Source: an uncultured Dorea sp.
GTDB taxonomy: Bacteria; Bacillota; Clostridia; Lachnospirales; Lachnospiraceae
Direction: 5' to 3'
Assembly (NCBI RefSeq): GCF_934294775.1
Contig: NZ_CAKRAH010000016.1
Coordinates: 1-56,118, forward strand
DNA length: 56,118 nucleotides
Of the stretch, positions 1-8,289 are shown piece by piece. The translations under genes and the position numbers were made by a program. How positions within the stretch are numbered: position 1 is the stretch's first letter; each line of letters begins with the position of its first letter. The notes under the pieces are model-generated. The model searched no databases. It was given only the letters and a program-made list of their open reading frames with translations, and was not told the DNA's origin.

Positions 1-989
1 ATGTGTCCCATCTGGATTCCTGTTAATGTCTCATACAGTTTCTTTGTAACAGGTCCCATCTCTTCCATTCCGCTTGGGAAGCAGATTTCTTTACCATGAT
101 CAACGATCTTTCCTACCGGAGAGATAACTGCTGCTGTACCGCAAAGACCACATTCTGCGAAATCGCCAAGTTCATCTAAGTATACTTCTCTTTCTTCTAC
201 TTCCAGTCCAAGATAATGCTCTGCAACGTACATCAGAGAACGTCTTGTGATAGATGGAAGGATTGTAGATGATTTTGGTGTTACGACTTTGTTATCTTTT
301 GTTACGAAGATAAAGTTAGCTCCACCTGTCTCTTCTACTTTTGTTCTTGTTGCTGCATCAAGATACATATTCTCATCGTATCCTTCCTGATGAGCTGTTA
401 CAATTGCGTGAAGACTCATTGCATAGTTCAGTCCTGCTTTTACATGACCTGTTCCATGCGGTGCTGCACGGTCAAAATCTGATACCTTAATTGTAATTGG
501 CTTAGCGCCGCCTTTGAAGTATGGTCCAACTGGTGTAGCAAATACACGGAACTGATACTCCTCTGCCGGTTTCACACCGATAACCGCACTTGAACCGAAC
601 ATATATGGTCTTACATATAATGTAGCTCCTGATCCGTATGGTGGTACGTAAGCTGCATTTGCTTTTACTACCTGTTTGATCGCATCTACAAATCTATCTT
701 CCGGGAATACAGGCATCTCAAGTCTTGCTGCTGAGTCTGCCATTCTTGCTGCATTCAGGTCCGGGCGGAATGTTACGATATGACCATCTTCTGTGGTATA
801 CGCTTTCATTCCCTCAAAACATGTCTGTGCATACTGAAGTACGCCTGCACATTCGCTAATTGTGATCTTGTCATCGGAGGTAAGTGTACCTTCATCCCAT
901 GCTCCATTCTTAAAATTGGACACATATCTTTTGTCTGTCTTCATATAGCCAAATCCAATGTTTGACCAGTCAATATTTTTCTTCTCCAT
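1..989 (-). CDS. ilvE: Branched-chain amino acid aminotransferase (3' end cut by window)
   Basis: This PLP enzyme (class IV fold) transfers the amino group between glutamate and the 2-oxo acids of leucine, isoleucine and valine, the last step of the pathway begun by the upstream ilvBN genes. The visible 329 residues begin MEKKNIDWSN and hold the PLP lysine context HVKAGLNYA (Lys184), the RPYMFGS stretch, and the EETGGANFIFV loop. The length and motifs match the eukaryote-like BCAT group of about 340-360 residues, so only a short C-terminal piece is missing beyond base 1. The ATG at 987-989 is preceded by GGAGGAG on the minus strand. It follows ilvN after 162 bases and has its own good promoter (1039-1067), so it can be expressed apart from the T-box-controlled ilvBN. 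Function is well supported. Confidence 0.93.
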   Translation of the reverse strand, partial: MEKKNIDWSNIGFGYMKTDKRYVSNFKNGAWDEGTLTSDDKITISECAGVLQYAQTCFEGMKAYTTEDGHIVTFRPDLNAARMADSAARLEMPVFPEDRFVDAIKQVVKANAAYVPPYGSGATLYVRPYMFGSSAVIGVKPAEEYQFRVFATPVGPYFKGGAKPITIKVSDFDRAAPHGTGHVKAGLNYAMSLHAIVTAHQEGYDENMYLDAATRTKVEETGGANFIFVTKDNKVVTPKSSTILPSITRRSLMYVAEHYLGLEVEEREVYLDELGDFAECGLCGTAAVISPVGKIVDHGKEICFPSGMEEMGPVTKKLYETLTGIQMGH

Positions 990-1038
990 TGTGACTCCTC
1001 CGTCCTTTTAACAACTGTTTGATTTATCATCTTGTCTT

Positions 1039-1067
1039 ATTATAATACTACTATTTTTAAAATTCAA
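1039..1067 (-). promoter_or_regulatory. Sigma-A-type promoter of ilvE
   Basis: On the minus strand TTGAAT (1062-1067) and TATAAT (1039-1044) are separated by 17 bases, close to the vegetative consensus. It lies in the ilvN-ilvE gap about 50 bases upstream of the ilvE start. The gap is AT-rich and I see no convincing terminator in it, so ilvE may be read both from here and from the ilvB T-box promoter. Confidence 0.65.
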
Positions 1068-1151
1068 GAGTGCGCTCTGTTTTTTTATTATGCATTTATT
1101 TTTTGCATATTATTCTATATTTTTATATATGAATCTAATACAGAGGCAGTC

Positions 1152-1664
1152 TTATCTTTCCATCATGCTGATAGATTCAATGCCGACACTTCCGCCGCGC
1201 ACAACTTCGATACTTTCAAATTCTTCTTTCATAAGCTTTATAACCGCGTCATTTTTGGTTGCAGTCTGTACAAATTCCATCAGGACACTGTCTTTTCCGT
1301 AATCAATCACTTTGGCTTTGAACGTCTCTGCGATCTGGAAGCATTCTACTTTATCGTCCTTGCTGCATTTTCGTACTTTTACATACAGGATTTCCTTCAT
1401 ACGCACAAACACATCTGTAAAATCAATGACTTTAATTACTTCCACAAGACGGTTCAGCTGCTTTTTAATCTGCTCGAATGTCTCATCATCGCTGACTGTC
1501 GCGATCGTCATTCTGGACACTGTCGGATCTTCCGTTGTTCCTACAGTCAGACTGTCCAGGTTATAAGATTTACCAGAGAACAGACCGGAAATCTTTGAAA
1601 GAACTCCCACCTGGTTCTCTACATATAATGAAATCCAACGTTTTTTCATACCATTATTATTCAT
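1152..1664 (-). CDS. ilvN: Acetolactate synthase small (regulatory) subunit
   Basis: IlvN binds the catalytic subunit IlvB and carries the allosteric site at which branched-chain amino acids, typically valine, inhibit acetohydroxyacid synthase. The 170-residue product has an N-terminal ACT domain (about residues 9-83) with ISLYVENQVGVLSKISGLF and the NLDSLTVG segment that is usual in this family, followed by the small-subunit C-terminal domain. An upstream in-frame Met would overlap ilvB. I chose the ATG at 1662-1664 because AAGGAG lies 7-8 bases before it and the family begins just before the ACT domain. It follows the ilvB stop by 26 bases, clearly in the same transcript. Confidence 0.93.
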   Translation of the reverse strand: MNNNGMKKRWISLYVENQVGVLSKISGLFSGKSYNLDSLTVGTTEDPTVSRMTIATVSDDETFEQIKKQLNRLVEVIKVIDFTDVFVRMKEILYVKVRKCSKDDKVECFQIAETFKAKVIDYGKDSVLMEFVQTATKNDAVIKLMKEEFESIEVVRGGSVGIESISMMER

Positions 1665-1690
1665 AGTTTTCTCCTTCTTTGCTCTCTTAT

Positions 1691-3412
1691 CTAACAATCC
1701 ATGATCAGCTCTTCCAGTGTTCCGCCAGGTTTTACCATCGGATATACCAGATCCTCCGGATCAATATCAAACTCCAGAATATACGGTGTCTTTTTACTCT
1801 TCATTGCTTCTCTGAAAGCCGGTTCGATCTCTTCTGTCTTGGTAATATGAATACCTTTTGCTCCATAGCTGTCAGCAAGTTTCATAAAGTCCGGTGTATA
1901 TGTCGGACATTCTACTTCACCGCATTTTCCTCTGCACGCTGCTCCCGAGCGCAGGCATGTCATGGAATAACGCTTTCCATAGAATAATTTCTGCCACTGA
2001 CGTACCATTCCGAGATTATTATTATTGAAAATACAGCTGATGATCGGAAGCTCCTCTAGTACCGCTGTCGCGATCTCCTGGCTGTTCATCTGGAATCCGC
2101 CGTCACCGGATATTGAGATAACCGGTGTGTCCGGATTACCGATTTTCGCTCCGATTGCTCCCGGAAGTCCATATCCCATCGTTCCAAGTCCACCGGACAT
2201 CAGAAGCTTCTTCTTTTCTGTGATCTCAATAAACTGTGCCGTGAACATCTGATGCTGTCCTACGTCCGTTACAATAATCGCCTCATCAAAGATACGGTTG
2301 ATTGTTTCGATGACATCCTGCGGTGTCATGATCGGCTTTTTCTTCATCATAAGAGGATGCTCTTCTTTCCATCCGTTAATAGTCTTAAGCCAGCTCTTTG
2401 TCTCACATTTATCTACATACTCCAGCATTTTTGTAATTGCTTCTTTTGCATCTGCTACAATCGGTACATCTACCTGTACATTTTTGGAGATTGCCGCTGT
2501 ATCAATATCAATATGTACAATCTGTGCATTTGGTGCAAATGAATGTAATTTTCCAGTAATTCTGTCGTTGAATCTGGTTCCGATGGAGAATAACAGATCA
2601 CATTCATTTACCGCCATGTTACAGGCATACGCACCATGCATTCCAAGATTACCGATATATAACGGATGAGTGGTCGGAATCGCTCCGCGTCCCATAACGG
2701 TCGTTACAACCGGAACATTCGTCATATCTACTAATTTTGTAAACTCTTCATTCGCATGTGCGATATTGATTCCGCCTCCGGCAAGGAATAATGGTTTTTT
2801 CGCCTTGGAAAGCATCTTGATCGCACGCTTTAACTGTCCTACGTGCACATGTGTATTCGGCTTATATCCGCGGATATTTACAGTCTCCGGATATTCTGCA
2901 CTTCCAAGTTCTCCCATGACATCTTTAGGAAGGTCGATCAGCACCGGTCCTGGTCTTCCGCTTCTCGCAATATAGAATGCTTCTTTTAAAATGCGTCCCA
3001 GATCTTCTCTGTTTCTGACGGTTACTCCATACTTTGTAATGCTTCTTGTAATTCCCACGATATCAACTTCCTGGAATGCATCATTACCTATTAAATGTCT
3101 TGACACCTGTCCAGTAAAGCATACCAAAGGCACACTATCATAATATGCAGTTGCAAGTCCTGTCACCAGATTTGTTGCTCCCGGTCCACTTGTAACCAGA
3201 CATACTCCAACTTTTCCGGTTGAACGTGCATATGCATCTGCTTCGTGCACCAGTGCTACTTCCTGTCTTGGAAGAATTACCTTTGTGTAGTCCTGTTTAT
3301 AAAGTTCGTCACTGATATCAATCGTACATGCTCCCGGATAACCAAAGATTGTATCCACTTCTTCTTCTCTCAGTGCCTTTACCAATAATTTATTTCCACT
3401 GATCTTCTTCAT
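1691..3412 (-). CDS. ilvB: Acetolactate synthase large (catalytic) subunit
   Basis: IlvB is a thiamine diphosphate enzyme that condenses pyruvate with pyruvate or 2-oxobutyrate, the first common step of valine, leucine and isoleucine synthesis. The 573 residues show the N-terminal TPP domain with the catalytic glutamate context LPRQEVALVHEADAYAR, a central FAD-type domain (GGGINIAH onward), and the C-terminal TPP-binding motif GDGGFQMNSQE...NNNNLGMVRQWQ. An insert between RYSMT and TPDFMKLA contains Cys486, 493, 497 and 502 (spacing C-x6-C-x3-C-x4-C). Many acetolactate synthases have only a short link there, so this could be a metal-binding or structural loop; that is inference. The start has AAGGAGG 7-8 bases upstream. 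Expression is expected to depend on the T-box leader upstream. Confidence 0.95.
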   Translation of the reverse strand: MKKISGNKLLVKALREEEVDTIFGYPGACTIDISDELYKQDYTKVILPRQEVALVHEADAYARSTGKVGVCLVTSGPGATNLVTGLATAYYDSVPLVCFTGQVSRHLIGNDAFQEVDIVGITRSITKYGVTVRNREDLGRILKEAFYIARSGRPGPVLIDLPKDVMGELGSAEYPETVNIRGYKPNTHVHVGQLKRAIKMLSKAKKPLFLAGGGINIAHANEEFTKLVDMTNVPVVTTVMGRGAIPTTHPLYIGNLGMHGAYACNMAVNECDLLFSIGTRFNDRITGKLHSFAPNAQIVHIDIDTAAISKNVQVDVPIVADAKEAITKMLEYVDKCETKSWLKTINGWKEEHPLMMKKKPIMTPQDVIETINRIFDEAIIVTDVGQHQMFTAQFIEITEKKKLLMSGGLGTMGYGLPGAIGAKIGNPDTPVISISGDGGFQMNSQEIATAVLEELPIISCIFNNNNLGMVRQWQKLFYGKRYSMTCLRSGAACRGKCGEVECPTYTPDFMKLADSYGAKGIHITKTEEIEPAFREAMKSKKTPYILEFDIDPEDLVYPMVKPGGTLEELIMDC

Positions 3413-3499
3413 ATTCCTACCTCCTTAAGACTGGCGGATCTGCCTTCTTCCTGTAAGAACCTGCTGCGGACAGATTCTTGAGAACACCTTCACAGCAAA

Positions 3500-3847
3500 A
3501 GAAAAACCCTAAGCTTAACAGCCTAGGGCGAATTTTGCATCCGTGTTACCACCTAAATTCAGAAAATAATTTTCTGCTCTCCATCCAGTACTGGAATCCT
3601 TTTTCATTATAAAAATGCTCCTAATACTGCCTCCCCGATAACGCTGGGAATGCGTTGAAGTCTACTCAGGCTTTCTTTTATGATCCGACTATTTATACTT
3701 ATTAACGTTCATGCTTTCTGCCTTTTCGGTTCACAGCTCGGGGGCTACTTCCATAAATCCTTCATGAAGATTCGCACCGTCCATCTTCTCTCTTTGCTTC
3801 GGGCACTTATGTACTCCTCCCTGTCACAGCTTTTACTGAATATTTAT
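3500..3847 (-). promoter_or_regulatory. T-box leader of the ilvBN operon, probable valine specifier
   Basis: The minus strand carries a T-box riboswitch, which senses uncharged tRNA and lets RNA polymerase pass. The T-box core AGGTGGTAACACGG lies at 3541-3554 on the complement. It is followed by a terminator at 3506-3530 (stem CCCTAGGC/GCTTAGGG, loop TGTTAA, then TTTTTCTTTT). Stem I is recognisable from AGAGAG and GGTGCGAATC. The 3' side of the specifier loop reads GGAAGTAGCCCCC; by analogy with other leaders the triplet after GAA is the specifier, here GUA (3746-3748), a valine codon, which fits acetolactate synthase. The specifier call was folded by eye and is less certain than the T-box itself. 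This leader and its promoter fill most of the 661-base gap to glgC; the rest (about 3883-4060) is AT-rich with no feature I can name. Confidence 0.88.
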
Positions 3848-3852
3848 AAAAT

Positions 3853-3882
3853 ATTATATGTGACATTCTTACCTATTGTCAA
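3853..3882 (-). promoter_or_regulatory. Sigma-A promoter of the ilvBN T-box transcript
   Basis: On the minus strand a perfect TTGACA (3877-3882) and a perfect TATAAT (3853-3858) are separated by 18 bases, and the T-box stem I starts right downstream. Constitutive initiation with control at the leader terminator is the usual T-box arrangement. Confidence 0.8.
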
Positions 3883-4073
3883 CTATTTTCAAAATTATTA
3901 TTTTTTATCAGACATTCTAAAACATATTTTGTCAGAATTTTCCATATTCTCCCTTTTATTGATTCACTTATGATGCAAAATTTTAGTATTTTTTTTTATT
4001 TTTTTAACAAATATGTGGTAATTTTTCGCAAAAAATTATACAATATATTCATAAGCAATAAGGAGGATATGTC

Positions 4074-5213
4074 ATGAAACAAAATAATATGTTAGCGATG
4101 ATATTAGCCGGTGGTAGAGGCTCACGTCTTCACGAACTGACAAATAAAGTTGCAAAACCAGCTGTTTCTTATGGTGGAAAATACCGCATTATCGATTTTC
4201 CACTAAGCAACTGTGCAAACAGCGGTGTGAATGTTGTAGGAGTATTAACCCAGTACGAATCCATCCTGCTGAACAGCTATGTTGCTGCCGGCAGACGTTG
4301 GGGTCTGGATGCAAAGGACAGTGGAGTATTTGTACTTCCACCACGTGAAAAGGCTGACGCTAACCTCGATGTATACAGAGGAACTGCAGATGCAATTTCA
4401 CAGAATATCGACTTCATCGATACATACTCACCGGAGTATCTTCTCGTACTTTCCGGAGATCATATCTATAAAATGAACTATGACGAAATGCTTCAGGCAC
4501 ATAAAGACAACGGAGCAGATGCTACAATCGCCGTTATTGAAGTACCTATGAAAGAAGCAAGCCGTTTCGGTATCATGAATACAAACGAAGAAGGCCGTAT
4601 CGTAGAATTTGAAGAAAAACCAGAACATCCAAAGAGCAATCTTGCTTCTATGGGTATCTATATCTTTAACTGGAAGCTGCTTCGCAAGAAATTAGTAGCT
4701 GATATGAAGGATCCTGATTCTAACCATGATTTTGGAAAGGATATTATTCCTGCCCTTCTGAATGACGATAAGAAATTATTCGCTTACAAGTTCAAAGGAT
4801 ACTGGAAAGACGTTGGAACAATTGATTCCCTGTGGGAAGCTAATATGGATCTGTTAAGCAAGAACAACGAACTTGACCTCAATGATCCTACATGGAAGAT
4901 TTACACAGAAGATGCTGCTACTCTTCCTCAGTATATCGGACCAGATGCTGAGATCAACCACGCATTTGTCAATCAGGGATGTGTGATCGAGGGTGAGATC
5001 ACAAACTCCGTTCTCTTTACCGGTGCAAAAGTCAGAAAAGGTGCTAAGATCATCGACAGTGTCCTGATGCCAGGTGTTGTTGTAGAAGAAAATGCTGTCG
5101 TTACACGTGCGCTGGTTGCAGATAATGTAAAAATCGGTGCAGGAGCTGTTGTCGGCGACGCAAAGAGCGAGCATATCGAACTCGTTTCCAAACGTGTAAA
5201 GGGGGTAGAATAA
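4074..5213 (+). CDS. glgC: Glucose-1-phosphate adenylyltransferase, catalytic subunit
   Basis: GlgC makes ADP-glucose from glucose-1-phosphate and ATP, the committed step of bacterial glycogen synthesis. The 379 residues have the nucleotidyltransferase motif LAGGRGSRL (residues 11-19), the substrate-binding KPAVSYGGKYRIIDFPLSN, the metal/nucleotide motif SGDHIYKM, FEEKP, and a C-terminal left-handed beta-helix with repeated hexapeptides (from about residue 290). The length matches Firmicutes GlgC. The ATG at 4074 is preceded by AGGAGG with 6 bases of spacing. It is followed by glgD after a single base, so the two subunits are cotranslated as a likely heterotetramer. Clear -10/-35 elements could not be picked out in the AT-rich upstream DNA. 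Confidence 0.95.
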   Translation: MKQNNMLAMILAGGRGSRLHELTNKVAKPAVSYGGKYRIIDFPLSNCANSGVNVVGVLTQYESILLNSYVAAGRRWGLDAKDSGVFVLPPREKADANLDVYRGTADAISQNIDFIDTYSPEYLLVLSGDHIYKMNYDEMLQAHKDNGADATIAVIEVPMKEASRFGIMNTNEEGRIVEFEEKPEHPKSNLASMGIYIFNWKLLRKKLVADMKDPDSNHDFGKDIIPALLNDDKKLFAYKFKGYWKDVGTIDSLWEANMDLLSKNNELDLNDPTWKIYTEDAATLPQYIGPDAEINHAFVNQGCVIEGEITNSVLFTGAKVRKGAKIIDSVLMPGVVVEENAVVTRALVADNVKIGAGAVVGDAKSEHIELVSKRVKGVE

Positions 5214-5214
5214 A

Positions 5215-6330
5215 ATGGCTAAAGCATTTGGAATCGTAAACTTTGCCGGAAATCATATCGCAGTAGAAGGCATGCAGGAATATCGTCCGGTAGGTGCATT
5301 CTCCTTCCTTGGACGTTACCGTGTTATTGATTTCCCTATTTCAAATATGAGCAACAGCGGAATCGATCATATCCAGGTTTATATCCGCAGAAAACCTCAG
5401 TCTCTGACTGCTCATCTTGGAACAGGACGTCATTTCAATATCAATTCAAAGAGTGGCAATCTTCAGATTCTCTACTCCGGACTTGGTATGAATATGAGTC
5501 TGTACAATAATGATATTGCTTCTTATATCGAAAACCTCGAGTCCATCGAGCAGGAGCTGGCTGAATATGTAGTAATCGCACCTAGTTATATGGTCTATAC
5601 ACAGAACTACAGAAAACTGTTAAACGACCACATCGAGTCTGGTGCTGATATCACTTTGTTATATCATTCTGTTGATACAGCAAAAGAGTATTTCCTGAAC
5701 TGCTATGCACTGAACCTGAACAAACAGAAAGGTGTCCTTTCTCTGGAACAAAATCTTGGAAATGCAAAAAATAAGAATATCTTCATGGATACATATGTTA
5801 TGAAGAAAGATCTGTTCATCGAACTGATCCACAAAGCAAGAAAGACTTCTTCTGTATATACATTACTGGATATTGTAAATGCTTCATGTGGCGAGCTTGA
5901 TATCCGTGGCGTCTCTCATAGAGGTTACTTTGCAGCTATTTCAGATTTCAAAAGCTATTATGATTCAAACCTGTCTCTAACAGATATCAAAACTGCTCAG
6001 AATCTGTTCGACCCTGACTGGCCGATCTACACAAGAACTAACGATTCCTGCCCTACACAGTATTTCGAGACAGGTACTGCCAAGAACTCTGTTGTATCAA
6101 ACGGATGTCTGATCGAAGGTTCTCTGGAACACTCTGTTGTTGGTCGTGGATGTATCATTAAGAAAGGGGCTGTCATCAAGAACTGTGTGATTCTTTCCGA
6201 TGCTTACATTGGTGAAAATGTACACCTTGAAAATCAGGTAATTGACAAGCATGCGAAGATCACACATGTCAAAGAGCTTACAGCTACCGAAGATCGTCCA
6301 GGATATGTAAGAAGAAACGATACAATCTAG
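5215..6330 (+). CDS. glgD: GlgD, non-catalytic ADP-glucose pyrophosphorylase subunit
   Basis: GlgD is a GlgC homologue that in Bacillus and relatives assembles with GlgC and raises its activity. The 371 residues keep the fold (RYRVIDFPISNMSNSGI, the hexapeptide beta-helix at the C-terminus) but lack the GGRGSRL nucleotide loop: the N-terminus reads FGIVNFAGNHIAVEG instead. The SGDH motif is also replaced by IAPSYMVY. This loss of catalytic residues is typical of GlgD and argues for a structural or regulatory role. It is coupled to glgC. Its stop codon falls in the first copy of a 16-base tandem repeat. Confidence 0.93.
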   Translation: MAKAFGIVNFAGNHIAVEGMQEYRPVGAFSFLGRYRVIDFPISNMSNSGIDHIQVYIRRKPQSLTAHLGTGRHFNINSKSGNLQILYSGLGMNMSLYNNDIASYIENLESIEQELAEYVVIAPSYMVYTQNYRKLLNDHIESGADITLLYHSVDTAKEYFLNCYALNLNKQKGVLSLEQNLGNAKNKNIFMDTYVMKKDLFIELIHKARKTSSVYTLLDIVNASCGELDIRGVSHRGYFAAISDFKSYYDSNLSLTDIKTAQNLFDPDWPIYTRTNDSCPTQYFETGTAKNSVVSNGCLIEGSLEHSVVGRGCIIKKGAVIKNCVILSDAYIGENVHLENQVIDKHAKITHVKELTATEDRPGYVRRNDTI

Positions 6331-6368
6331 ATAAGGTACAATCTAAATAAAACACAATCTAAATAAGA
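6321..6368 (+). repeat. Three tandem 16-base repeats over the glgD stop codon
   Basis: Three consecutive copies with exact 16-base period (6321, 6337, 6353) share the core ACAATCTAAATAA with a few substitutions. The first copy encodes the last glgD codons and TAG stop; each later copy keeps an in-register TAA. They look like a recent local duplication or slippage product just before the terminator. Confidence 0.75.
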
Positions 6369-6373
6369 TACCA

Positions 6374-6408
6374 AAAAGGAACATCACATGACGGATGTTC
6401 CTTTTCTT
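6374..6408. terminator. Bidirectional terminator between glgD and the glycosyltransferase
   Basis: GGAACATC...GATGTTCC forms an 8-base-pair stem with A-rich and T-rich flanks on the two sides (AAAAA before, TTTTCTT after). It can therefore end glgCD transcripts on the plus strand and the converging thyA-folA-glycosyltransferase transcript on the minus strand. Confidence 0.8.
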
Positions 6409-6511
6409 ATGTACTCTTCTATATATGATTAAAATTACAATATACTTCTTACTCTCCAGAATGAACGATCCATACGACCATCACCTGAAATTTTTCCGAT
6501 ATTATAATCTC

Positions 6512-7702
6512 TTACCGGATGACTTCTTCCGCTATCCTTTCCCAGGATATATTGTTCACATCGCTTATACTCTGTATCTTCTCTTCTAACGCTTCACAAA
6601 GAGCCTTTGCAAGTCTTTCTTCAAATGCCGGCAGATCTTCCTCTACGGGCTCGTCAGCACCTCTCATACGCGGAAGCTTCACATATCTGATGTCCGCTCC
6701 CGGAACTGTCTCATCAAGCCACTCTTTTACGCCCGGCAGTTCTGTCATAACTACACGGTCCGCACATGCAAGGCTTTCGATTACAGTAAGCGGCAGTCCC
6801 TCGAACATTGATGGAAGCACAAAGATGTCACTTTCATTATAAAGCTGTGCCAGCCGTATCTGGGAAACACATCCGGCAAATTCCACTTTATACCTGCACT
6901 GTTCTGCCAGTTCTACAATCTCACGGTATTCCTTTTCATTGCCTGCTCCGCCTGCCAGCGTAATCTTCAGATGATCCTTATCATAGTCCAGAAGATTTAA
7001 TGCCCGCAGAAAACTTTTGACCCCTTTTTTCTGTGTGATCTTTCCCGCAAAGATCATTCTCTTGATCTGATCGCACCGGCTTGCTTTTTCCCCTTCGCGA
7101 TAGAATATGTGACTGTTATATCCGGTTCCAATGATCTGGATATGTTCATCTGACATCTGGTATGTCTTCTGGATTACATCTTTTTGCATCTTCTGAAGTG
7201 CAAAGATGCGATCCAGTGCCGGTATCTGACTTCTGATAAACTCCCTTTGAAACGCTGTATTTTCCATCTGTCTTAAATCCGTATTATGACAGAAGCCATA
7301 TACTTTTTTCTCCGGGTAACGCTCTCTTACAAGTGCCGTCAGATAATACAGATGATGACACAGAATAAGATCCGGATCTTCCTTTTCTACTGCCTGATCC
7401 AGTACTTTTAAAAATGCTGTTTTAAACTGCTTTGTCATCTCTTCCGTCATATCCATATACCGTGTACTTTTATACGGCATCTCATCCGACATTCCAACCA
7501 CCGGATAAGGAAGCTCTTCCGATTCAAAATACACCGGATATAATGTAACGCCTTCCGGCAGTTCTACATTATCCTCTCGTGTGACTCCCGCCATCACAGC
7601 CTGCACATGCCCCTGCTCTTTCAGTGCTTTCACCACTTCCGTCAGATAAACCCCGCTTCCGGTACTGGATGGTTTCTGCGCTGTGATACTTAATATCTTC
7701 AT
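6512..7702 (-). CDS. GT4-family glycosyltransferase
   Basis: The 396 residues look like a retaining GT-B glycosyltransferase of family GT4 (glycosyl transferases group 1). It starts KILSITAQKPSSTGSGVYLTE, with the glycine-rich N-domain loop. It then has CHHLYYLTALVRERYP, a GxGYN...REGEK linker, the second Rossmann domain opening FAGKITQKKGV, and the nucleotide-sugar motif PSMFEGLPLTVIESLACA. The donor and acceptor cannot be told from sequence; glycogen, cell-surface glycan and glycolipid roles are all possible. The start follows folA by 6 bases and its ribosome-binding site (AGGAG, about 13 bases upstream) lies in the end of folA. There is no signal peptide, so it should be cytosolic. Confidence 0.8.
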   Translation of the reverse strand: MKILSITAQKPSSTGSGVYLTEVVKALKEQGHVQAVMAGVTREDNVELPEGVTLYPVYFESEELPYPVVGMSDEMPYKSTRYMDMTEEMTKQFKTAFLKVLDQAVEKEDPDLILCHHLYYLTALVRERYPEKKVYGFCHNTDLRQMENTAFQREFIRSQIPALDRIFALQKMQKDVIQKTYQMSDEHIQIIGTGYNSHIFYREGEKASRCDQIKRMIFAGKITQKKGVKSFLRALNLLDYDKDHLKITLAGGAGNEKEYREIVELAEQCRYKVEFAGCVSQIRLAQLYNESDIFVLPSMFEGLPLTVIESLACADRVVMTELPGVKEWLDETVPGADIRYVKLPRMRGADEPVEEDLPAFEERLAKALCEALEEKIQSISDVNNISWERIAEEVIR

Positions 7703-7708
7703 GTATGA

Positions 7709-8200
7709 TTATTTTCTCCTCTCATAGATCGTGAATACATATTCCAGATCAAAGTAGGTCTGTTCATCGCTGATCTTTGTCATCTGCCAGTCCGGATCTT
7801 CATCAAGATTCGGGAAATATGTATCTGCATCATATGCATGATCAATCTTTGTAATATAGGCTTTGGTACAATAAGGAAGCAGCTGACGGTAAATGCTTTC
7901 TCCGCCGATCACAAAGATATCCTCCGAATCATACTTTTCTAATTCTTTTACCATATCTTCTACCGTGTGTACAACAACGGCATCTTTCACCTTATAATTC
8001 TTATCCGAAGTCAGCACAATATTTACTCTGTTTTTCAAAGGCTGCCCTCCAGGGAAGCTCTCCAGCGTCTTACGCCCCATAGCCACGACTCTTCCTTTTG
8101 TTGTCTCTCTGAAGAATTTCATATCCTGTGGGATACTTACTAATAATTTATTTTCTTTTCCAATTGCCCAATTAGAATCTACTGCAACGATTAAATTCAT
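7709..8200 (-). CDS. folA: Dihydrofolate reductase
   Basis: DHFR reduces dihydrofolate to tetrahydrofolate with NADPH, regenerating the cofactor oxidised by ThyA just upstream. The 163 residues show the N-terminal IVAVDSNWAIGKENKLL (Met20-loop region), the GRVVAMGRKTLESFPG nucleotide motif, and IFVIGGESIYRQLLP. The longer possible start gives MQGMNL, but the fourth codon ATG is better spaced (about 9 bases) from AAGGAG, and the family begins at MNLIVAV. It lies in the order thyA-folA, 89 bases after thyA, as in many Firmicutes. Confidence 0.94.
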   Translation of the reverse strand: MNLIVAVDSNWAIGKENKLLVSIPQDMKFFRETTKGRVVAMGRKTLESFPGGQPLKNRVNIVLTSDKNYKVKDAVVVHTVEDMVKELEKYDSEDIFVIGGESIYRQLLPYCTKAYITKIDHAYDADTYFPNLDEDPDWQMTKISDEQTYFDLEYVFTIYERRK

Positions 8201-8289
8201 TCCCTGCATCTCCTTTTATTTTTTCATGTACTTTACTCATTTTCTGAAACATTTCCGAAAAATATCATCTAAATTCCGCTATTTTCTTC

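Noticed and set aside
1032..1598. Plus-strand 188-codon frame over ilvN
   Set aside because: Antisense shadow of ilvN with Cys/Phe/His-rich composition and no ribosome-binding site.
3425..3500. Segment with AAGAACCTG...CAGATTCTT before ilvB as another copy of the dispersed palindrome
   Set aside because: Only about nine base pairs match and the flanks TATGCA/TGTATA are missing; it lies in the T-box readthrough leader.
4004..4049. Promoter for glgC
   Set aside because: TATACA and TATATT exist near 4037-4049 but no -35 at a proper distance could be found in this AT-rich stretch.
8201..8289. Tetrahydrofolate riboswitch before folA
   Set aside because: The 89-base thyA-folA gap lacks the conserved THF motifs and any stable fold by eye.
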